Source: Eremothecium cymbalariae DBVPG#7215
Lineage: Eukaryota > Ascomycota > Saccharomycetes > Saccharomycetales > Saccharomycetaceae
Reading direction: 5' to 3'
NCBI RefSeq assembly: GCF_000235365.1
Contig: NC_016451.1
Span: forward strand, 186,001 to 250,000
DNA: 64,000 nucleotides
The notes under the pieces are model-generated. The model searched no databases. It was given only the letters and a program-made list of their open reading frames with translations, and was not told the DNA's origin. Shown one piece after another: positions 1-10,726 of this stretch (its first letter is position 1; each line of letters begins with the position of its first letter). A program made the position numbers and the translations under genes.

Positions 1-364
1 GACCTTCAGTTACATATCTGCTGACAAGGCATTGCCTGTAATTCCTAGTGGTTATATTGAGTCCAAACGTCAGGCTGAAATGGAGCTTATGGCTCTTGAG
101 GGATCAATTAGACCGCTTTTATTCAGACCTGGATTCATGTTTGATGAGGTCTCCAACGTTGGTGATTCAAGATCCAGAATAAAGTCTGTTTTGCAATTTG
201 TGAATTGTGCTAAGCAACTTACTTTTGGTGACAGATTCGCTTTTATCAACGGTATAATAAGACCAACTGTATCTACGCAACAGGTGGCAAGAGCTTTAGT
301 GAAATACATAAGCGATGAGGAGCGTGTTGGTGTCGTCTCACTTGAAGACATATTGAAAGCATGA
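1..364 (+). CDS. COQ11: COQ11 C-terminal part (partial at window edge)
   Basis: The open frame runs in from the left edge and stops at 362-364. It encodes the last ~120 residues of an NAD(P)-binding short-chain/atypical dehydrogenase-type protein. The segment YISADKALPVIPSGYIESKR followed by RPLLFRPGFMFDE matches what I recall of S. cerevisiae Coq11 (YLR290C): the YxxxK-like 'GYIESK' catalytic region, then the 'RPGFMFDE' strand. Coq11 is a mitochondrial protein associated with the coenzyme Q synthome. The neighbour GUF1 (YLR289W) is also its neighbour in S. cerevisiae, which supports the call. The N-terminal half, including the Rossmann glycine motif, lies outside the window, so completeness cannot be judged. 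Confidence 0.85.
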   Translation, partial: TFSYISADKALPVIPSGYIESKRQAEMELMALEGSIRPLLFRPGFMFDEVSNVGDSRSRIKSVLQFVNCAKQLTFGDRFAFINGIIRPTVSTQQVARALVKYISDEERVGVVSLEDILKA

Positions 365-503
365 GGCTGATTTTGATGTTTTAGTTGGTGTTTATGGACC
401 TCATTAATTCTTTATATATTTTACGTATGAGTTTTTATTTACAAGTAAAATGTTTTTAAAAATGATCATTGAACCAGCGGTACAGAAGGGGGGTCACGAT
501 ATC

Positions 504-2429
504 TTACTTCCGCAAAAATGCTTGGTATGCCTCTTGATCTATTTGAATGTTACCGATGGACCTCATCTGTTTCTTTCCTTCCTTTTGTTTTGCTAATAAC
601 TTCTTCCTACGGGAAACATCAGAAGCATGCAGCTTGGCAAGGACGTCCTTCCGACGTGCCTTGATGGTTTCACGGGCAATAATCTTGTTGTTAGCCCTAG
701 CCTGAATCACAACCTCGTACAACTGTGCCTTTACATATTCTTTGAACTTTTTAACCCATTCTTTTCCAACACGATCTGTTTGCGAGCAATGCATCACTTG
801 TGCAAGAGCATCAACCCCTCTCCCATTAATTAACAACTCTAACTTTATGATATTAGAAGGCTTGTATCCAATATCTTCATAGTCCAGGGAAGCGTATCCA
901 CGAGATACTGACTTTAGTTTGCCAAAGAAATCATCCACCAAATGTGCCAATGGTAAGTGATATTTCAGCATTACTTGTCCAGTGGTATTTAGATAAGTAA
1001 TTTCAGTTTGAATGCCACGGTTATCGTCACAGATTCTAATTACTTTGCCAAGGTACTCCTGTGGTAATGTCATAATAGCCTCAACATATGGCTCCTGAAA
1101 TTCTTGTATTTTAGTCCGAAGTATAGATGAATCTGGGAAGTCATCCGGGTTCGTTATCACTGAGCTGCTACCATCTCTATACTTTATTAAATATGGAACT
1201 GTAGGTTGTGTAATAATCAGTTTGGAACCATATTCTTTCTCCAATCTTTCCTTGAACACAGAAGCATGTAAGGAGCCCAGAAACCCCAATCTCCAACCTT
1301 GGCCTAGAGCATTGGAAGTTTCACGCTGCAAAGATACTGACCGGTCATTCAGCACAAGTCTTTGAATATCATCGTCTAGAGCGTTGAATTCAGTACCATC
1401 TGTAGGAAATGCACCAACGAAAACCATGGGTTTTGTTTCTTCGAACCCAGGCAAAACCTCAGTTTCGCTTTCATGTCCTTGATGCATTAATGTATCGCCA
1501 ATTTTGGCTTCTCGAGAGTCCTTTAACCCTGGAACAATGTATCCTACTTGGCCGCTGGTTAGACAACCTGTGGGAACTCGTTCCGGATACATTATGCCTA
1601 CTTCTTTCACCTCATATCTCTTTCCAGTGTGTGCACTACTAATATTGGCACCTTTTTTAAGTTTACCATCAACACAATGAATCAATAATACAACTCCTAA
1701 ATATGAATCATACCACGAATCAACCAATAACGCTCTAAATGGTTTATCAGAGAGTCCTGCAGGTGGTGGGATCTTATCGATGATAGCTGGTAGCAGATCC
1801 TTCGAAATATTCGCACCGGTTTTCGCACTAACCTTGATAATGTCAGCTTTAGGTAACTCAAAAGTGTTAACTACTTGCTCCTCGGCTTGGGGAATATCTG
1901 CAGTATCTAAATCAATTTTGTTAATAACAGGAATTAATTTCAAGTCCATACTATATGCCAAGTAGAAGTTAGCCACCGTCTGCGCTTGAACACCTTGTGA
2001 GGCATCCACAAGCAATAGGGCACCACCGCATGATGCATATGACCTTGATACCTCCGCTCTGAAGTCCACATGCCCAGGCGTATCGACTAAATGCAATAAG
2101 TAATCTAAACCATCTCGCTCATCCCGGTAGAACATCGTGCACGTCTGAGCCTTTACAGTAATTCCTCGTTCTCTCTCGACTTCCAACTTGTCAAGAACTT
2201 GCTTCCCACCTGGTTTGACTACTCCCGTTAATTCTAACAGTCTATCACTTAACGTCGATTTACCATGGTCCACATGTGCCACTATACTAAAGTTCCTATA
2301 TCTTTCAATGGGTATATCTTCAATTCTTTGTTGTAAAGATTTAGCTACCGCTAACGTAGAGCCGGTAGTTGCGGAACTATTAGAACTGAATCTAATGAAC
2401 TTAGAGCACTTAAACAGTCGTCGAAGCAT
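504..2429 (-). CDS. GUF1: Mitochondrial translation factor Guf1 (EF4/LepA)
   Basis: This 641-residue translational GTPase is the yeast LepA/EF4 ortholog, which acts on mitochondrial ribosomes and promotes fidelity or back-translocation under stress. The G1 motif AHVDHGKST lies near residues 51-59, followed by DTPGHVDF (G3) and NKID (G4). The LepA-specific C-terminal region ([17 protein letters not shown], then [23 protein letters not shown]) is complete. The first 40 residues are rich in R, K and S with few acidic residues, as expected for a mitochondrial presequence. The open frame extends 12 nt further to a TTG; the ATG at 2429 is the better start. Length is close to the ~645 residues of S. 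cerevisiae Guf1. It is divergently transcribed from MEC3 with a 232-bp shared promoter. Confidence 0.96.
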   Translation of the reverse strand: MLRRLFKCSKFIRFSSNSSATTGSTLAVAKSLQQRIEDIPIERYRNFSIVAHVDHGKSTLSDRLLELTGVVKPGGKQVLDKLEVERERGITVKAQTCTMFYRDERDGLDYLLHLVDTPGHVDFRAEVSRSYASCGGALLLVDASQGVQAQTVANFYLAYSMDLKLIPVINKIDLDTADIPQAEEQVVNTFELPKADIIKVSAKTGANISKDLLPAIIDKIPPPAGLSDKPFRALLVDSWYDSYLGVVLLIHCVDGKLKKGANISSAHTGKRYEVKEVGIMYPERVPTGCLTSGQVGYIVPGLKDSREAKIGDTLMHQGHESETEVLPGFEETKPMVFVGAFPTDGTEFNALDDDIQRLVLNDRSVSLQRETSNALGQGWRLGFLGSLHASVFKERLEKEYGSKLIITQPTVPYLIKYRDGSSSVITNPDDFPDSSILRTKIQEFQEPYVEAIMTLPQEYLGKVIRICDDNRGIQTEITYLNTTGQVMLKYHLPLAHLVDDFFGKLKSVSRGYASLDYEDIGYKPSNIIKLELLINGRGVDALAQVMHCSQTDRVGKEWVKKFKEYVKAQLYEVVIQARANNKIIARETIKARRKDVLAKLHASDVSRRKKLLAKQKEGKKQMRSIGNIQIDQEAYQAFLRK

Positions 2430-2661
2430 TATAGAATCCAATTCTGGTTTTCACTTTTCGGATATCGTCTGTATTGGTGAGATTCGTGTAAAAGTTTCAA
2501 TGATCAATAATACGTTTTAATAAACGCTTTATGTCGTTTTGTTAGGAAAACAAGGTTCTAGAAATGTTTTAAGAGGAGAGCTCTCTACTAAAATATAAAA
2601 TCATTAACTTATAGATAAAAAGGCTTACGTTTGGGTATCGTTTCAGAGGGTTTATTTTAGA

Positions 2662-3876
2662 ATGAAGCTGAAGCTGGTAATTAACTCTAATAATGATGAT
2701 TACAAATTGTTTAAAACTACAATGACGACTGTAGCACAGCTACGGAAAACTGCGATTTTAAGATTTACATCTAATAGGCTGGTGGTGATTTCGACACCGA
2801 GAACGGTATCAAGTGGCGCTGTATTAACTGGAGATCAAGGACAATTGTGGTGCACGATACCTAAGGATGTGTTTTTATTGTATAATATTGCTTCTATTCG
2901 TGAAGAGAATACTATTGCGATGGAATGTCAATGTGACTCGCTGGTTAGTGTTTTAAAAAGGTACGATAGATGTAATCATGGTGATTTGACAATCAAGTTA
3001 CAGAGTATGCCTGAATGGAATCCTGCTAAGGTAACTAACAATCAAGATCATGAGGATAATGCAGATAATAACAAAAGTAATGGGCATCAAAAGAATCCTA
3101 TATGTGCGTTAGGATGCACGTTTAGTGAATATTTAGATTTGCAAGAGACAAGCAAGATTGTATCGCACTCTTTTAAGGTAGGAGTCAGGTTGCTTTATAA
3201 TAGTCAAGATGCTAAAATTCAAGAACCAATGGTTAATTATACCAAGTTACTCATGTTTCAACTGCCGCCAGTAAACGGGGAATATGGCAGTAAATTTTCG
3301 AATTTTATTAAACGTCTAGATCGTTATGTCACGCTTAATCATCTGATCATATATGGTGATCGTAATGCCGGTAATGATGGAGGAGGCCATCTGAGGCTTC
3401 TAGTGCATGAATTGTATTGGAAATTGGATGTGCAGTGGTGTGGTCCTTTGGAAACAATAGAAACAAATGATGCTTCGAATGGCGGAGAACAACAAGGGCA
3501 GAAACATGCTCTTCCAGCAACTTTATCGAGGAGAAATAGTGCACTTCAGCGTCATGGAGAAAGCATGCGTATTGATGACAGTGAGGTGGATGGCGATCGC
3601 TTCAGTTTTTCTCATGATAGTTTAGATGACACAACAAACCCTACCACTGCTGATACTGCAGAAGATTACAAAAATAAAGTTTTTATCAAGGCAAAGGATT
3701 GGAAAGTTTGTTCTAAACTTTATGAATCTTTTGAGGAAGTTGTTCTGGCAATATCGCACGACGAGTCCTGTGTTTTACATTGTTCGCTAGATAGAGGAAC
3801 GGTAGATGAGTCGCCCGATCAGCCTCGAGAACGCGGGCAAATAATATATTACATGGCAAGGTCTAAACCATTGTAG
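2662..3876 (+). CDS. MEC3: DNA damage checkpoint clamp subunit Mec3
   Basis: The 404-residue protein starts MKLKLVINSNNDDYKLFKTT and continues with LRKTAILRF, GQLWCTIPKDVF and LKRYDR, all characteristic of Mec3 (HUS1 family). Mec3, Rad17 and Ddc1 form the PCNA-like 9-1-1 clamp that activates the Mec1 checkpoint at damaged DNA in the nucleus. The central part (residues ~120-145 and ~275-340) is hydrophilic and low in complexity, rich in N, D, S and T. The end returns to ordered sequence (VFIKAKDWKVCSKLYESFEEVVLAISHDESCVLHCSL). The start ATG at 2662 is unambiguous. It converges with SER1, and the two stop codons are about 60 bp apart. Order GUF1-MEC3 equals YLR289W-YLR288C. Confidence 0.95.
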   Translation: MKLKLVINSNNDDYKLFKTTMTTVAQLRKTAILRFTSNRLVVISTPRTVSSGAVLTGDQGQLWCTIPKDVFLLYNIASIREENTIAMECQCDSLVSVLKRYDRCNHGDLTIKLQSMPEWNPAKVTNNQDHEDNADNNKSNGHQKNPICALGCTFSEYLDLQETSKIVSHSFKVGVRLLYNSQDAKIQEPMVNYTKLLMFQLPPVNGEYGSKFSNFIKRLDRYVTLNHLIIYGDRNAGNDGGGHLRLLVHELYWKLDVQWCGPLETIETNDASNGGEQQGQKHALPATLSRRNSALQRHGESMRIDDSEVDGDRFSFSHDSLDDTTNPTTADTAEDYKNKVFIKAKDWKVCSKLYESFEEVVLAISHDESCVLHCSLDRGTVDESPDQPRERGQIIYYMARSKPL

Positions 3877-3936
3877 AATTTTGCATGGAATGCGCATTAC
3901 ACAAAGTTAAGTCATATTACACATTTCTGTTTTCTA

Positions 3937-5112
3937 TCAGGCATGATCCTTAGCAAACTTAGTAACAAAGTCAGCCAAAAGACGTACACTACGAAGCTCC
4001 ACGGCATTATAAAGTGAAGCTCTAAACCCACCTACAGACCGATGACCCTTGAGCCCTGTTAGACCTAGCTCCTTGGCTTGCTTTAAAAATTCGTCATCGA
4101 GTCCTTGCTTCTTAATGGTAAACACAACATTCATTTTGGATCTAGCGGGAATATCCACAGGCACATTGTAAAAGTCTGAGAACTGGTCTAAAGCACCATA
4201 AATCACACGAGCCTTTTCCTCATTCTCACGTTGCTGCACATCGAGTCCACCCCTCTTCAGCAAATGCACAAATACTAGATCCATGATACGTAATGTAAAG
4301 ATCGGAATGGTATTGTACGCGGAGTTGTTAGCCACCACTGTTGGGAAATGGTTCGCAATTGGTGTAACAGGCAGACCCTGATCTAGTAATTCCGCCTCGG
4401 GTACCTTCTTTATGTTTTCTAAGAAGATCTTACGTACCACATACAAAGTCAACCCTGCTAAACCAATGTTCTTTTGGGCACCTGCCATGATCACATCATA
4501 CTGATCAACGTTAATTCTCCGAGACAAGATATCCGAAGACAAGTCTGCCACCACCGGAACCCCAGTTCTCACAAGCTCCTGTGGCACCTCAGGCCATTCA
4601 ACCCCATGCACTGTCTCGTTCTCACACAAATACACATACGAATGCTTCCGGACATCAATCTTCCCAACCCATTCAGACGTCGCGGGAATCGACCCATACT
4701 TCCCGGTCATCTTCTTTGTATCCACAACTACCTCGGTAGGCACCCCAAGCCGCTCTGCCTCTTGTGCAGCCTTCGCAGACCATGACCCCGTTACAACATA
4801 TGCACCAACCTTCACCTGACCTGATCTTCCAACACTAGCAGCTGCCATATTCGACGCAATTGACGAAAATCCCGTCGTACCTCCGCCCTGCATGAAAAAT
4901 ACCTCGTGAGTATCCGGAATCTTCAACAACTCTCCTAAATGTTTCTTAGCATCCTCGATCACTTGACCGGCTTCTTTCGACCGATGGGAAATCTCACCAA
5001 TTCCAAGTCCAAGACCCTCGTAATTTATCAGTTCCTTAGCAGCTTGCTGTAGAACAGCCGTCGGTAACTGTGCAGGCCCTGCGCCAAAGTGGTTAGGGTT
5101 CGCTCTATCCAT
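3937..5112 (-). CDS. SER1: Phosphoserine aminotransferase Ser1
   Basis: This 391-residue PLP enzyme (class V aminotransferase) converts 3-phosphohydroxypyruvate plus glutamate to phosphoserine plus 2-oxoglutarate, the second step of serine synthesis. Diagnostic segments are HFGAGPAQLPTAVLQQAAKE at the N-terminus, GEISHRSKE, the glycine-rich MQGGGTTGFSS phosphate-binding loop, the PLP-lysine region AGAQKNIGLAG (K about residue 214), and GLKGHRSVGGFRASLYNA near the end. The open frame extends 21 nt upstream to a GTG; the ATG at 5112 aligns with the family start. A perfect Gcn4-type site (TGAGTCA, 5283-5289) lies about 170 bp upstream, as expected for an amino-acid biosynthesis gene. Confidence 0.97.
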   Translation of the reverse strand: MDRANPNHFGAGPAQLPTAVLQQAAKELINYEGLGLGIGEISHRSKEAGQVIEDAKKHLGELLKIPDTHEVFFMQGGGTTGFSSIASNMAAASVGRSGQVKVGAYVVTGSWSAKAAQEAERLGVPTEVVVDTKKMTGKYGSIPATSEWVGKIDVRKHSYVYLCENETVHGVEWPEVPQELVRTGVPVVADLSSDILSRRINVDQYDVIMAGAQKNIGLAGLTLYVVRKIFLENIKKVPEAELLDQGLPVTPIANHFPTVVANNSAYNTIPIFTLRIMDLVFVHLLKRGGLDVQQRENEEKARVIYGALDQFSDFYNVPVDIPARSKMNVVFTIKKQGLDDEFLKQAKELGLTGLKGHRSVGGFRASLYNAVELRSVRLLADFVTKFAKDHA

Positions 5113-5609
5113 TTCTGCTAATATTCTATGCACACAAACAACCCGATATAATCAATATATATATATATATATATATTAATTGATAAAATGGGACAATGCT
5201 ATTACATTATTTAAGAGATTACCTTGGATGGTGTGATGAGTAAAAAAACGGCGTGAGCCTCGAAGAAATGATCACGTGATAATGAGTCAACGGCACCACT
5301 TCCTGTGACTGTGCATCCGTACATTTACACCCACACATATTAGTTTTAGAGTCGGAAAAGGGCAACGCCTGTCAGACGATCAGACGATCGTTGCCATTGG
5401 AAAATCACATGACGCAGAAACTTCCGCAGATTTTCCAGCTCGTATGTAGTGCTCCAGCTTCAACATCCAATTTTGGCTTTCTCCCGCCTCCAGCTCTGCC
5501 AAACCCACGGTTTCCTTGAAACTATAGCTTATTTCTGACAAAATCTATACGTTTATTGGTTCTAAAGTATCGTATTAAGGACACTAGTTAAGATACTAAG
5601 GTATAAGAA
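5113..5609. promoter_or_regulatory. Divergent SER1/RPS30 promoter region
   Basis: A 497-bp gap between two divergent starts. It holds a TA dinucleotide tract (about 5153-5176) next to SER1, a CACGTG Cbf1/E-box (5273-5278), a TGAGTCA Gcn4-type site (5283-5289), and a pair of Rap1-like motifs (CATCCGTACAT at 5314-5324 and ACACCCACACA at 5327-5337). A tandem ACACCCA-type pair is typical of ribosomal protein promoters, so it probably serves RPS30, while the Gcn4 site probably serves SER1. Assignments rest on motif matches only. Confidence 0.5.
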
Positions 5610-6189
<580 letters not shown>

Positions 6190-6465
6190 ATTTGTAACAG
6201 ATTAGTGGGAAGATTTGTACAGTGGGCTTTATAAATATTGCTGTGTATTATCTTGTCTAATATGTATACAAAATTTGACTATCAAATATGATTTAAATTT
6301 AACAATAAATTTATTCTATTCTAACGCTATATAGTGGCAGTACTCTGAAGGGTTTGGTTTTATTTTTTATGGCTGAGAGGATCATCTCGATATTTGAAGA
6401 GATGAGACGACTTTTGCAAAAGTTAGTTGTTACTCATCACCAGCGAACAGTATCATATAACAAGG

Positions 6466-7467
6466 ATGGTTGAGGATCTAAACCTAATGTTGGGCTCCTT
6501 CTCTGAGCGGTTTCCATACAATACAACAAAGTCGTTGCATGATATTAAATCTAGTACTCAGCTTAAGGATTCCACTCCGCTTATTGAGTTAGGAAAGCTG
6601 GCCAAGTTGCTTAAGGCACAGATAACAAAGGCAGCAATCTTGTCACAAAAGTCTCGGATCGCGGGGAACGAGACGGTACTTACCAAGCAACTGCATGAAC
6701 TAGAACAATCGTTGTTTTACTTGCTGTCTTTGTTTCCCAAGTTCCATCTTTCGGGCGACTATGCATCGTATTTATTGAAACAGTTGGACGAAACGGTACT
6801 TGCGCTGGTGCAGTGCATGCAGCAAATATATGTTGAAATTAAAGAGGGTAATGAAAACTTGCTAAGTGTGGGTAAACTATGGTCCCTTTGTGATGAACTG
6901 CTGTCGATTTCAGAAGAGGGCAATTTGGGACTACTGAAAAAGCATATATCTAGTTCAACCAAGTTGGTCAACGATACGATTCTGGAGATACATGATTGGC
7001 TTGAAGATCCAATTTTGGAACAGGATGATCCCTTTGGTCTAGACGGTTCTAGTGGGGAAGATAATGATGGTGCTGATACTGATCGGAATGTCTGTGAGGT
7101 TGCATCAAAAGAAATGGTAGAGTTTGTACAAAAGTTGGAAAGGAAACTCAAACTCATAAAGTTATTGCTTGGGTCGTTTAATAAAAGCGTGGAGGTCGAA
7201 AAATCGCATTCTAGAGCTGCTGTAGAGATATTCGATAAGCTCAATACTATGCATCATGATATTGTACCTCAAATAGATGAGTTTGTATCCTCAATATTTA
7301 TGTTGGGTGCTGATTTTGATCCAGAGGATGGGGATATAATTGAAGAGCTAAATAAGCTAAACACATCGATGAAACAATTGTGTAAACTGGTTAGGAAGCT
7401 AAATTTTAAAAACCCAATGAAAAATAAGTGGCTTGAGAATTGGGAAGCCCAATGGCAAAAACTATGA
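6466..7467 (+). CDS. YLR287C homolog, uncharacterised helical protein
   Basis: A 333-residue, mostly alpha-helical soluble protein with no signal peptide or membrane segment. Position next to RPS30 and overall length match S. cerevisiae YLR287C (355 residues), whose function is not known. A distant relationship of that family to cyclin-D-interacting GCIP proteins has been proposed; I cannot confirm it here. Visible features are several leucine-rich amphipathic helices (residues ~35-180), an acidic patch around residues 195-215 (DPFGLDGSSGEDNDGADTD), and a lysine-rich helical C-terminus (KNPMKNKWLENWEAQWQKL). The frame extends upstream to a TTG, but the ATG at 6466 gives the natural MVEDLNLMLG start. 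It converges with LAS17. Confidence 0.75.
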   Translation: MVEDLNLMLGSFSERFPYNTTKSLHDIKSSTQLKDSTPLIELGKLAKLLKAQITKAAILSQKSRIAGNETVLTKQLHELEQSLFYLLSLFPKFHLSGDYASYLLKQLDETVLALVQCMQQIYVEIKEGNENLLSVGKLWSLCDELLSISEEGNLGLLKKHISSSTKLVNDTILEIHDWLEDPILEQDDPFGLDGSSGEDNDGADTDRNVCEVASKEMVEFVQKLERKLKLIKLLLGSFNKSVEVEKSHSRAAVEIFDKLNTMHHDIVPQIDEFVSSIFMLGADFDPEDGDIIEELNKLNTSMKQLCKLVRKLNFKNPMKNKWLENWEAQWQKL

Positions 7468-7596
7468 GTATAATAAGAGCTCATTGAGGTTATATTTTAT
7501 CGAAACCTCTGTCTTTTTTTTCTTTACAATTAGTACAATAGATAGTAATAACACACACCTATATATATGTACATTATATAGAAAGTCAAAGTCAAA

Positions 7597-9585
7597 TTAC
7601 CAGTCATCACCATTATCGTAATCATCTTGGCTTTGTGCAACCTTATTCTTTCTTTGATTTAAGGCAGCTGCAAGTGCATCCGCAAGAGACCCAGTTCCAC
7701 CTGTAGTAGTTGGTGTAAGTGAGTTTGAAGCATTTATACCTGTGGCTGGAGATTTACCTCGGGCCTCTTGCAACAATACCGATGGCTTATCTAACTGGGA
7801 CTTATCGACCTTCCGTAATGCGTGAACACCGCCCGCTCCACGGATGGACGCTAATAACGCATCTCTACCTTGATTGCCAGTAGTTTCGGCAATACCAACG
7901 ACAGTACTGGAAGGATTTGGTAACTTTCCTTGGGATGAATTAACCTGAATGGAAGGAGGTGGTGGAGCAACAGGGATATTATCCTGTGAAATCATTGGAG
8001 GAGGGGGGGGAGGGGGAGGTGGCTGGGATGTAGTCGGTGCTGGTGTCTGCCGAAATGCGGTAGGCGTGAGGGCTGCCTTTGGTGGTTCTGATGGATGTGG
8101 AGTGAATTGGTGTGGTGGTATGTACGAAGCCTGTTGTGGTGGCTCATTCATTCGAAATCTAATAGTGGGAGCATTTTGGTTAGGATTTGAAGGTGCAGCC
8201 GCTGACCTCGGGGCTCTTGGTGGGGGTGGGGGGGCAGGTCCTCTCCTTGGAGGGGGTGGGGGGGCACTTGTATTAGCTACCCGATGTTTAGACTGTTGGG
8301 TGACATTTTGATGAATGTCAGGTCCGCCTACCCTCCTAGGGGGTAGCGCAGGTGCAGGTCCTCGTCTTGCAGGTGGAGGAGGAGGGGCATTGTTTCTAAC
8401 TACAGGAGGTGCTGGCAATTGCCTTCCTGAACCACTAGGCACTCTGCTGTTCGGTAGTGAAACAAACGAAGATGGCTCTTGATGATTTACTGGTCGTTGT
8501 GGAAGTGCTTTAAAAGGTGGTGCTGGGACAGCGCCTTCATGTTGTGGATGTTGAGTTAGAGCCAGTGGAGGACGTGGGGCCGCAGGCAAAGGTGGATGTG
8601 CTGACTGTTCTTCCTGAGGTTTTGGTAAAAATGGGGCTTCATATCGCACGGGTGCTGACATTTCCATATCATGCTCTGGGGGAACAACTGGACTTGGGCT
8701 ATGAGCTTCTGGTGGTTGTGGTGGCTGCAATGGGAAAAACTCCGTAGGTAAGGGAGGAAGAATATACTTCTGTTGACGTTGTGATATCACAGGAGATGTG
8801 ACCGCCGATGTGTATGTAGATTCTGAGTCTGAGCTAGATCCACATGTATCATGTGTGACCTGTCTTGAAGGTTTAGGTGGTCCTAGAGCTGGATCTACTA
8901 TAGGGGCTGTTGATGAAACCATCGAGGGGATATCTGGATATTTAGAAGCTGCAGATTTCAATGATGAACTCCTATTTGGTTCCCGTTTAGAATGCGGCTC
9001 GGTTGGGGGAGGTGGCGGTGGCGCCTTCTTCTTTGTATCAGGAATACCTTCTTCTTCTACACCTGTCATATTATAACTATATCTTCTGCGTTGATCACTT
9101 ATTAACGCCTCACCTCTTGGACCATGGATCACACGTGAACTTTCCGCTTCTTTTAGCTTATTAGCCAATGCAATGGCATTTTTGTTCGATAGAGTTTTCT
9201 TAGAAGCATACTTGTCACGTCTTTGAACTCTCTTCAAGAAATGACCCGCCTCACTTATATCATCGAACAGCAAGCCCGCATAGCATTCTTCCATCTCAAA
9301 ACTATGGAAAAAGGTACGATCTTGCGTATATTCAAAACCAACCCATAATTCTTGGTCCCACACAACCCCTCGATGACCTTCGATATCAACCAATTTCAAA
9401 AAGAAAGTGTTACCAACAATATCATCAACAAGTACTATCCCTCCCGATAACCCTGTATATTGCCATTCCTTGGGATTTGGATACGCCACATATAATCTTG
9501 CGACTGTCACGTCGATAATCTTGTTTGAGGCCTTTGGCAAGGCCCTTTTAATCTTCTCCTTGTCTGTGGCTGTCAATAAACCCAT
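7597..9585 (-). CDS. LAS17: WASP homolog Las17, Arp2/3 activator
   Basis: The 662-residue protein is the yeast WASP. The N-terminal WH1/EVH1 domain (residues ~1-130, containing LYVAYPNPKEWQYTGLSGGI and VWDQELWVGFEY) binds verprolin. A proline-rich centre (residues ~185-560) has many runs such as APPPPPARRGPAPALPPRR that recruit SH3 proteins and profilin. The WH2 actin-binding motif GRDALLASIRGAGG lies near residue 574 with ALRKVDKSQ after it. The protein ends in an acidic, tryptophan-terminated tail (DDYDNGDDW), the CA segment that activates Arp2/3 in endocytic actin patches. The start ATG is clear. The poly-proline runs appear on the + strand as G tracts (about 7990-8015, 8220-8270). In S. 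cerevisiae this is YOR181W. Confidence 0.97.
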   Translation of the reverse strand: MGLLTATDKEKIKRALPKASNKIIDVTVARLYVAYPNPKEWQYTGLSGGIVLVDDIVGNTFFLKLVDIEGHRGVVWDQELWVGFEYTQDRTFFHSFEMEECYAGLLFDDISEAGHFLKRVQRRDKYASKKTLSNKNAIALANKLKEAESSRVIHGPRGEALISDQRRRYSYNMTGVEEEGIPDTKKKAPPPPPPTEPHSKREPNRSSSLKSAASKYPDIPSMVSSTAPIVDPALGPPKPSRQVTHDTCGSSSDSESTYTSAVTSPVISQRQQKYILPPLPTEFFPLQPPQPPEAHSPSPVVPPEHDMEMSAPVRYEAPFLPKPQEEQSAHPPLPAAPRPPLALTQHPQHEGAVPAPPFKALPQRPVNHQEPSSFVSLPNSRVPSGSGRQLPAPPVVRNNAPPPPPARRGPAPALPPRRVGGPDIHQNVTQQSKHRVANTSAPPPPPRRGPAPPPPPRAPRSAAAPSNPNQNAPTIRFRMNEPPQQASYIPPHQFTPHPSEPPKAALTPTAFRQTPAPTTSQPPPPPPPPPMISQDNIPVAPPPPSIQVNSSQGKLPNPSSTVVGIAETTGNQGRDALLASIRGAGGVHALRKVDKSQLDKPSVLLQEARGKSPATGINASNSLTPTTTGGTGSLADALAAALNQRKNKVAQSQDDYDNGDDW

Positions 9586-10726
9586 AATAACTTCTTAAAC
9601 CCAAATTATAGCAGCTGGATAATGAACTACTAAACTAATCACAACTAGCAATCGTCGTTACCTCCGCAGTTGACGTATTTCTATTTACTATCCACACCTA
9701 ATTGTGTTGGTGTTCATTTGATGTCTGCCCCTTTCCAGCAAGCAGTTTGCCAATTAATGCTACGTTAAATTTTCCCCCAGCGATGACACCTATTCCAAAA
9801 ATTGGAGGTAAAATGTCACCCAATGAAAAAAAATTCCAAGAGAACCATCTCTGATTCACGATCCAGATACCGATTTGGGGGGCTATATCTCTTTAGCACA
9901 TCAGTAGTTAACTTTTATCTTTGAATTTACCCTTAAATAAATTATTTTGTGCTAGACTTAAACAAATTGACGATGTTATATAGATAGAACCAACATAAAT
10001 CTAAACTGATAGAGAAAAAAAACAAAAAGTACAAGTTCTAAGGGTCAATTAAACTGCCAGTAATTATTACTTATTTATACCTCTCATTTATAAATAGAGT
10101 GACTAAATAAACTGTGATATTTTAGCTCTGGATATTAGTTGTTTTTCGTATATTACATAAAGTGTGACGCTGTGTATCAACTAAGATGCCAGCTAAATAA
10201 CACAGCACAAAAAGTACTCGCATACATCAAGCTACTGGTAATGGATCCATATAATATGATTACTATTGGTATAGGTGGTTCTATATACAATTTTCAAGGT
10301 GGTGATGGCTTGTATCCATCGTCTGTGTACAATGCGTCATCGTCAACGACAGTGAAACTAGCCATCCAAATATGGCTGGCTTGACGCTGGCACAAACACT
10401 GGAGAAGGTCTCGAACGTCAAGTCCTCGAAGAACCAAACTTTGTATTAATCAAATGGAAGGTCAAAGGCAGGTATATGCTGTTAAAATAGATTATTTGTA
10501 ACTTTTTACACCATCGGGATGGTATTTCGATCACGTTTTCGGCCAGCAAGAGAGGCTGTTTGTATTGTGCGTGGAACTAGATATTAAATCTGAGACGATG
10601 ACAGAAAAGAGACTGGGTCGGTAAAATGAGTATAAAAATGACTCTTTTAATTTGTGTAATTTTAGTTCTTTACTAGTCATTCTAAAACAACCAACTTCAT
10701 TTCATATCTTACGTCAATTAAGCGCT
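9586..10726. other. Long intergenic region between LAS17 and the chitinase gene
   Basis: About 1.1 kb without a convincing intact gene. It contains a possible decayed coding piece at 10241-10490 (listed separately) and a TATAAAAA box (10631-10638) about 95 bp before the chitinase ATG. The rest is AT-rich and unstructured to the eye. Confidence 0.5.
10241..10490 (+). pseudogene. Possible gene relic, two short frames
   Basis: An ATG-started frame of 47 codons (10241-10384) is followed, after a change of frame near 10362-10380, by a 36-codon frame ending at 10490 (LDAGTNTGEGLERQVLEEPN, then FVLIKWKVKG). Both look more protein-like than the surrounding AT-rich DNA, the second especially. I do not recognise a family. 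It may be the broken remains of a gene lost between LAS17 and the chitinase gene, or chance. Confidence 0.25.

Noticed and set aside
7949..8311. 120-residue glycine-rich frame on the + strand
   Set aside because: It is the antisense shadow of the proline-rich centre of LAS17; poly-proline codons read backwards as poly-glycine.
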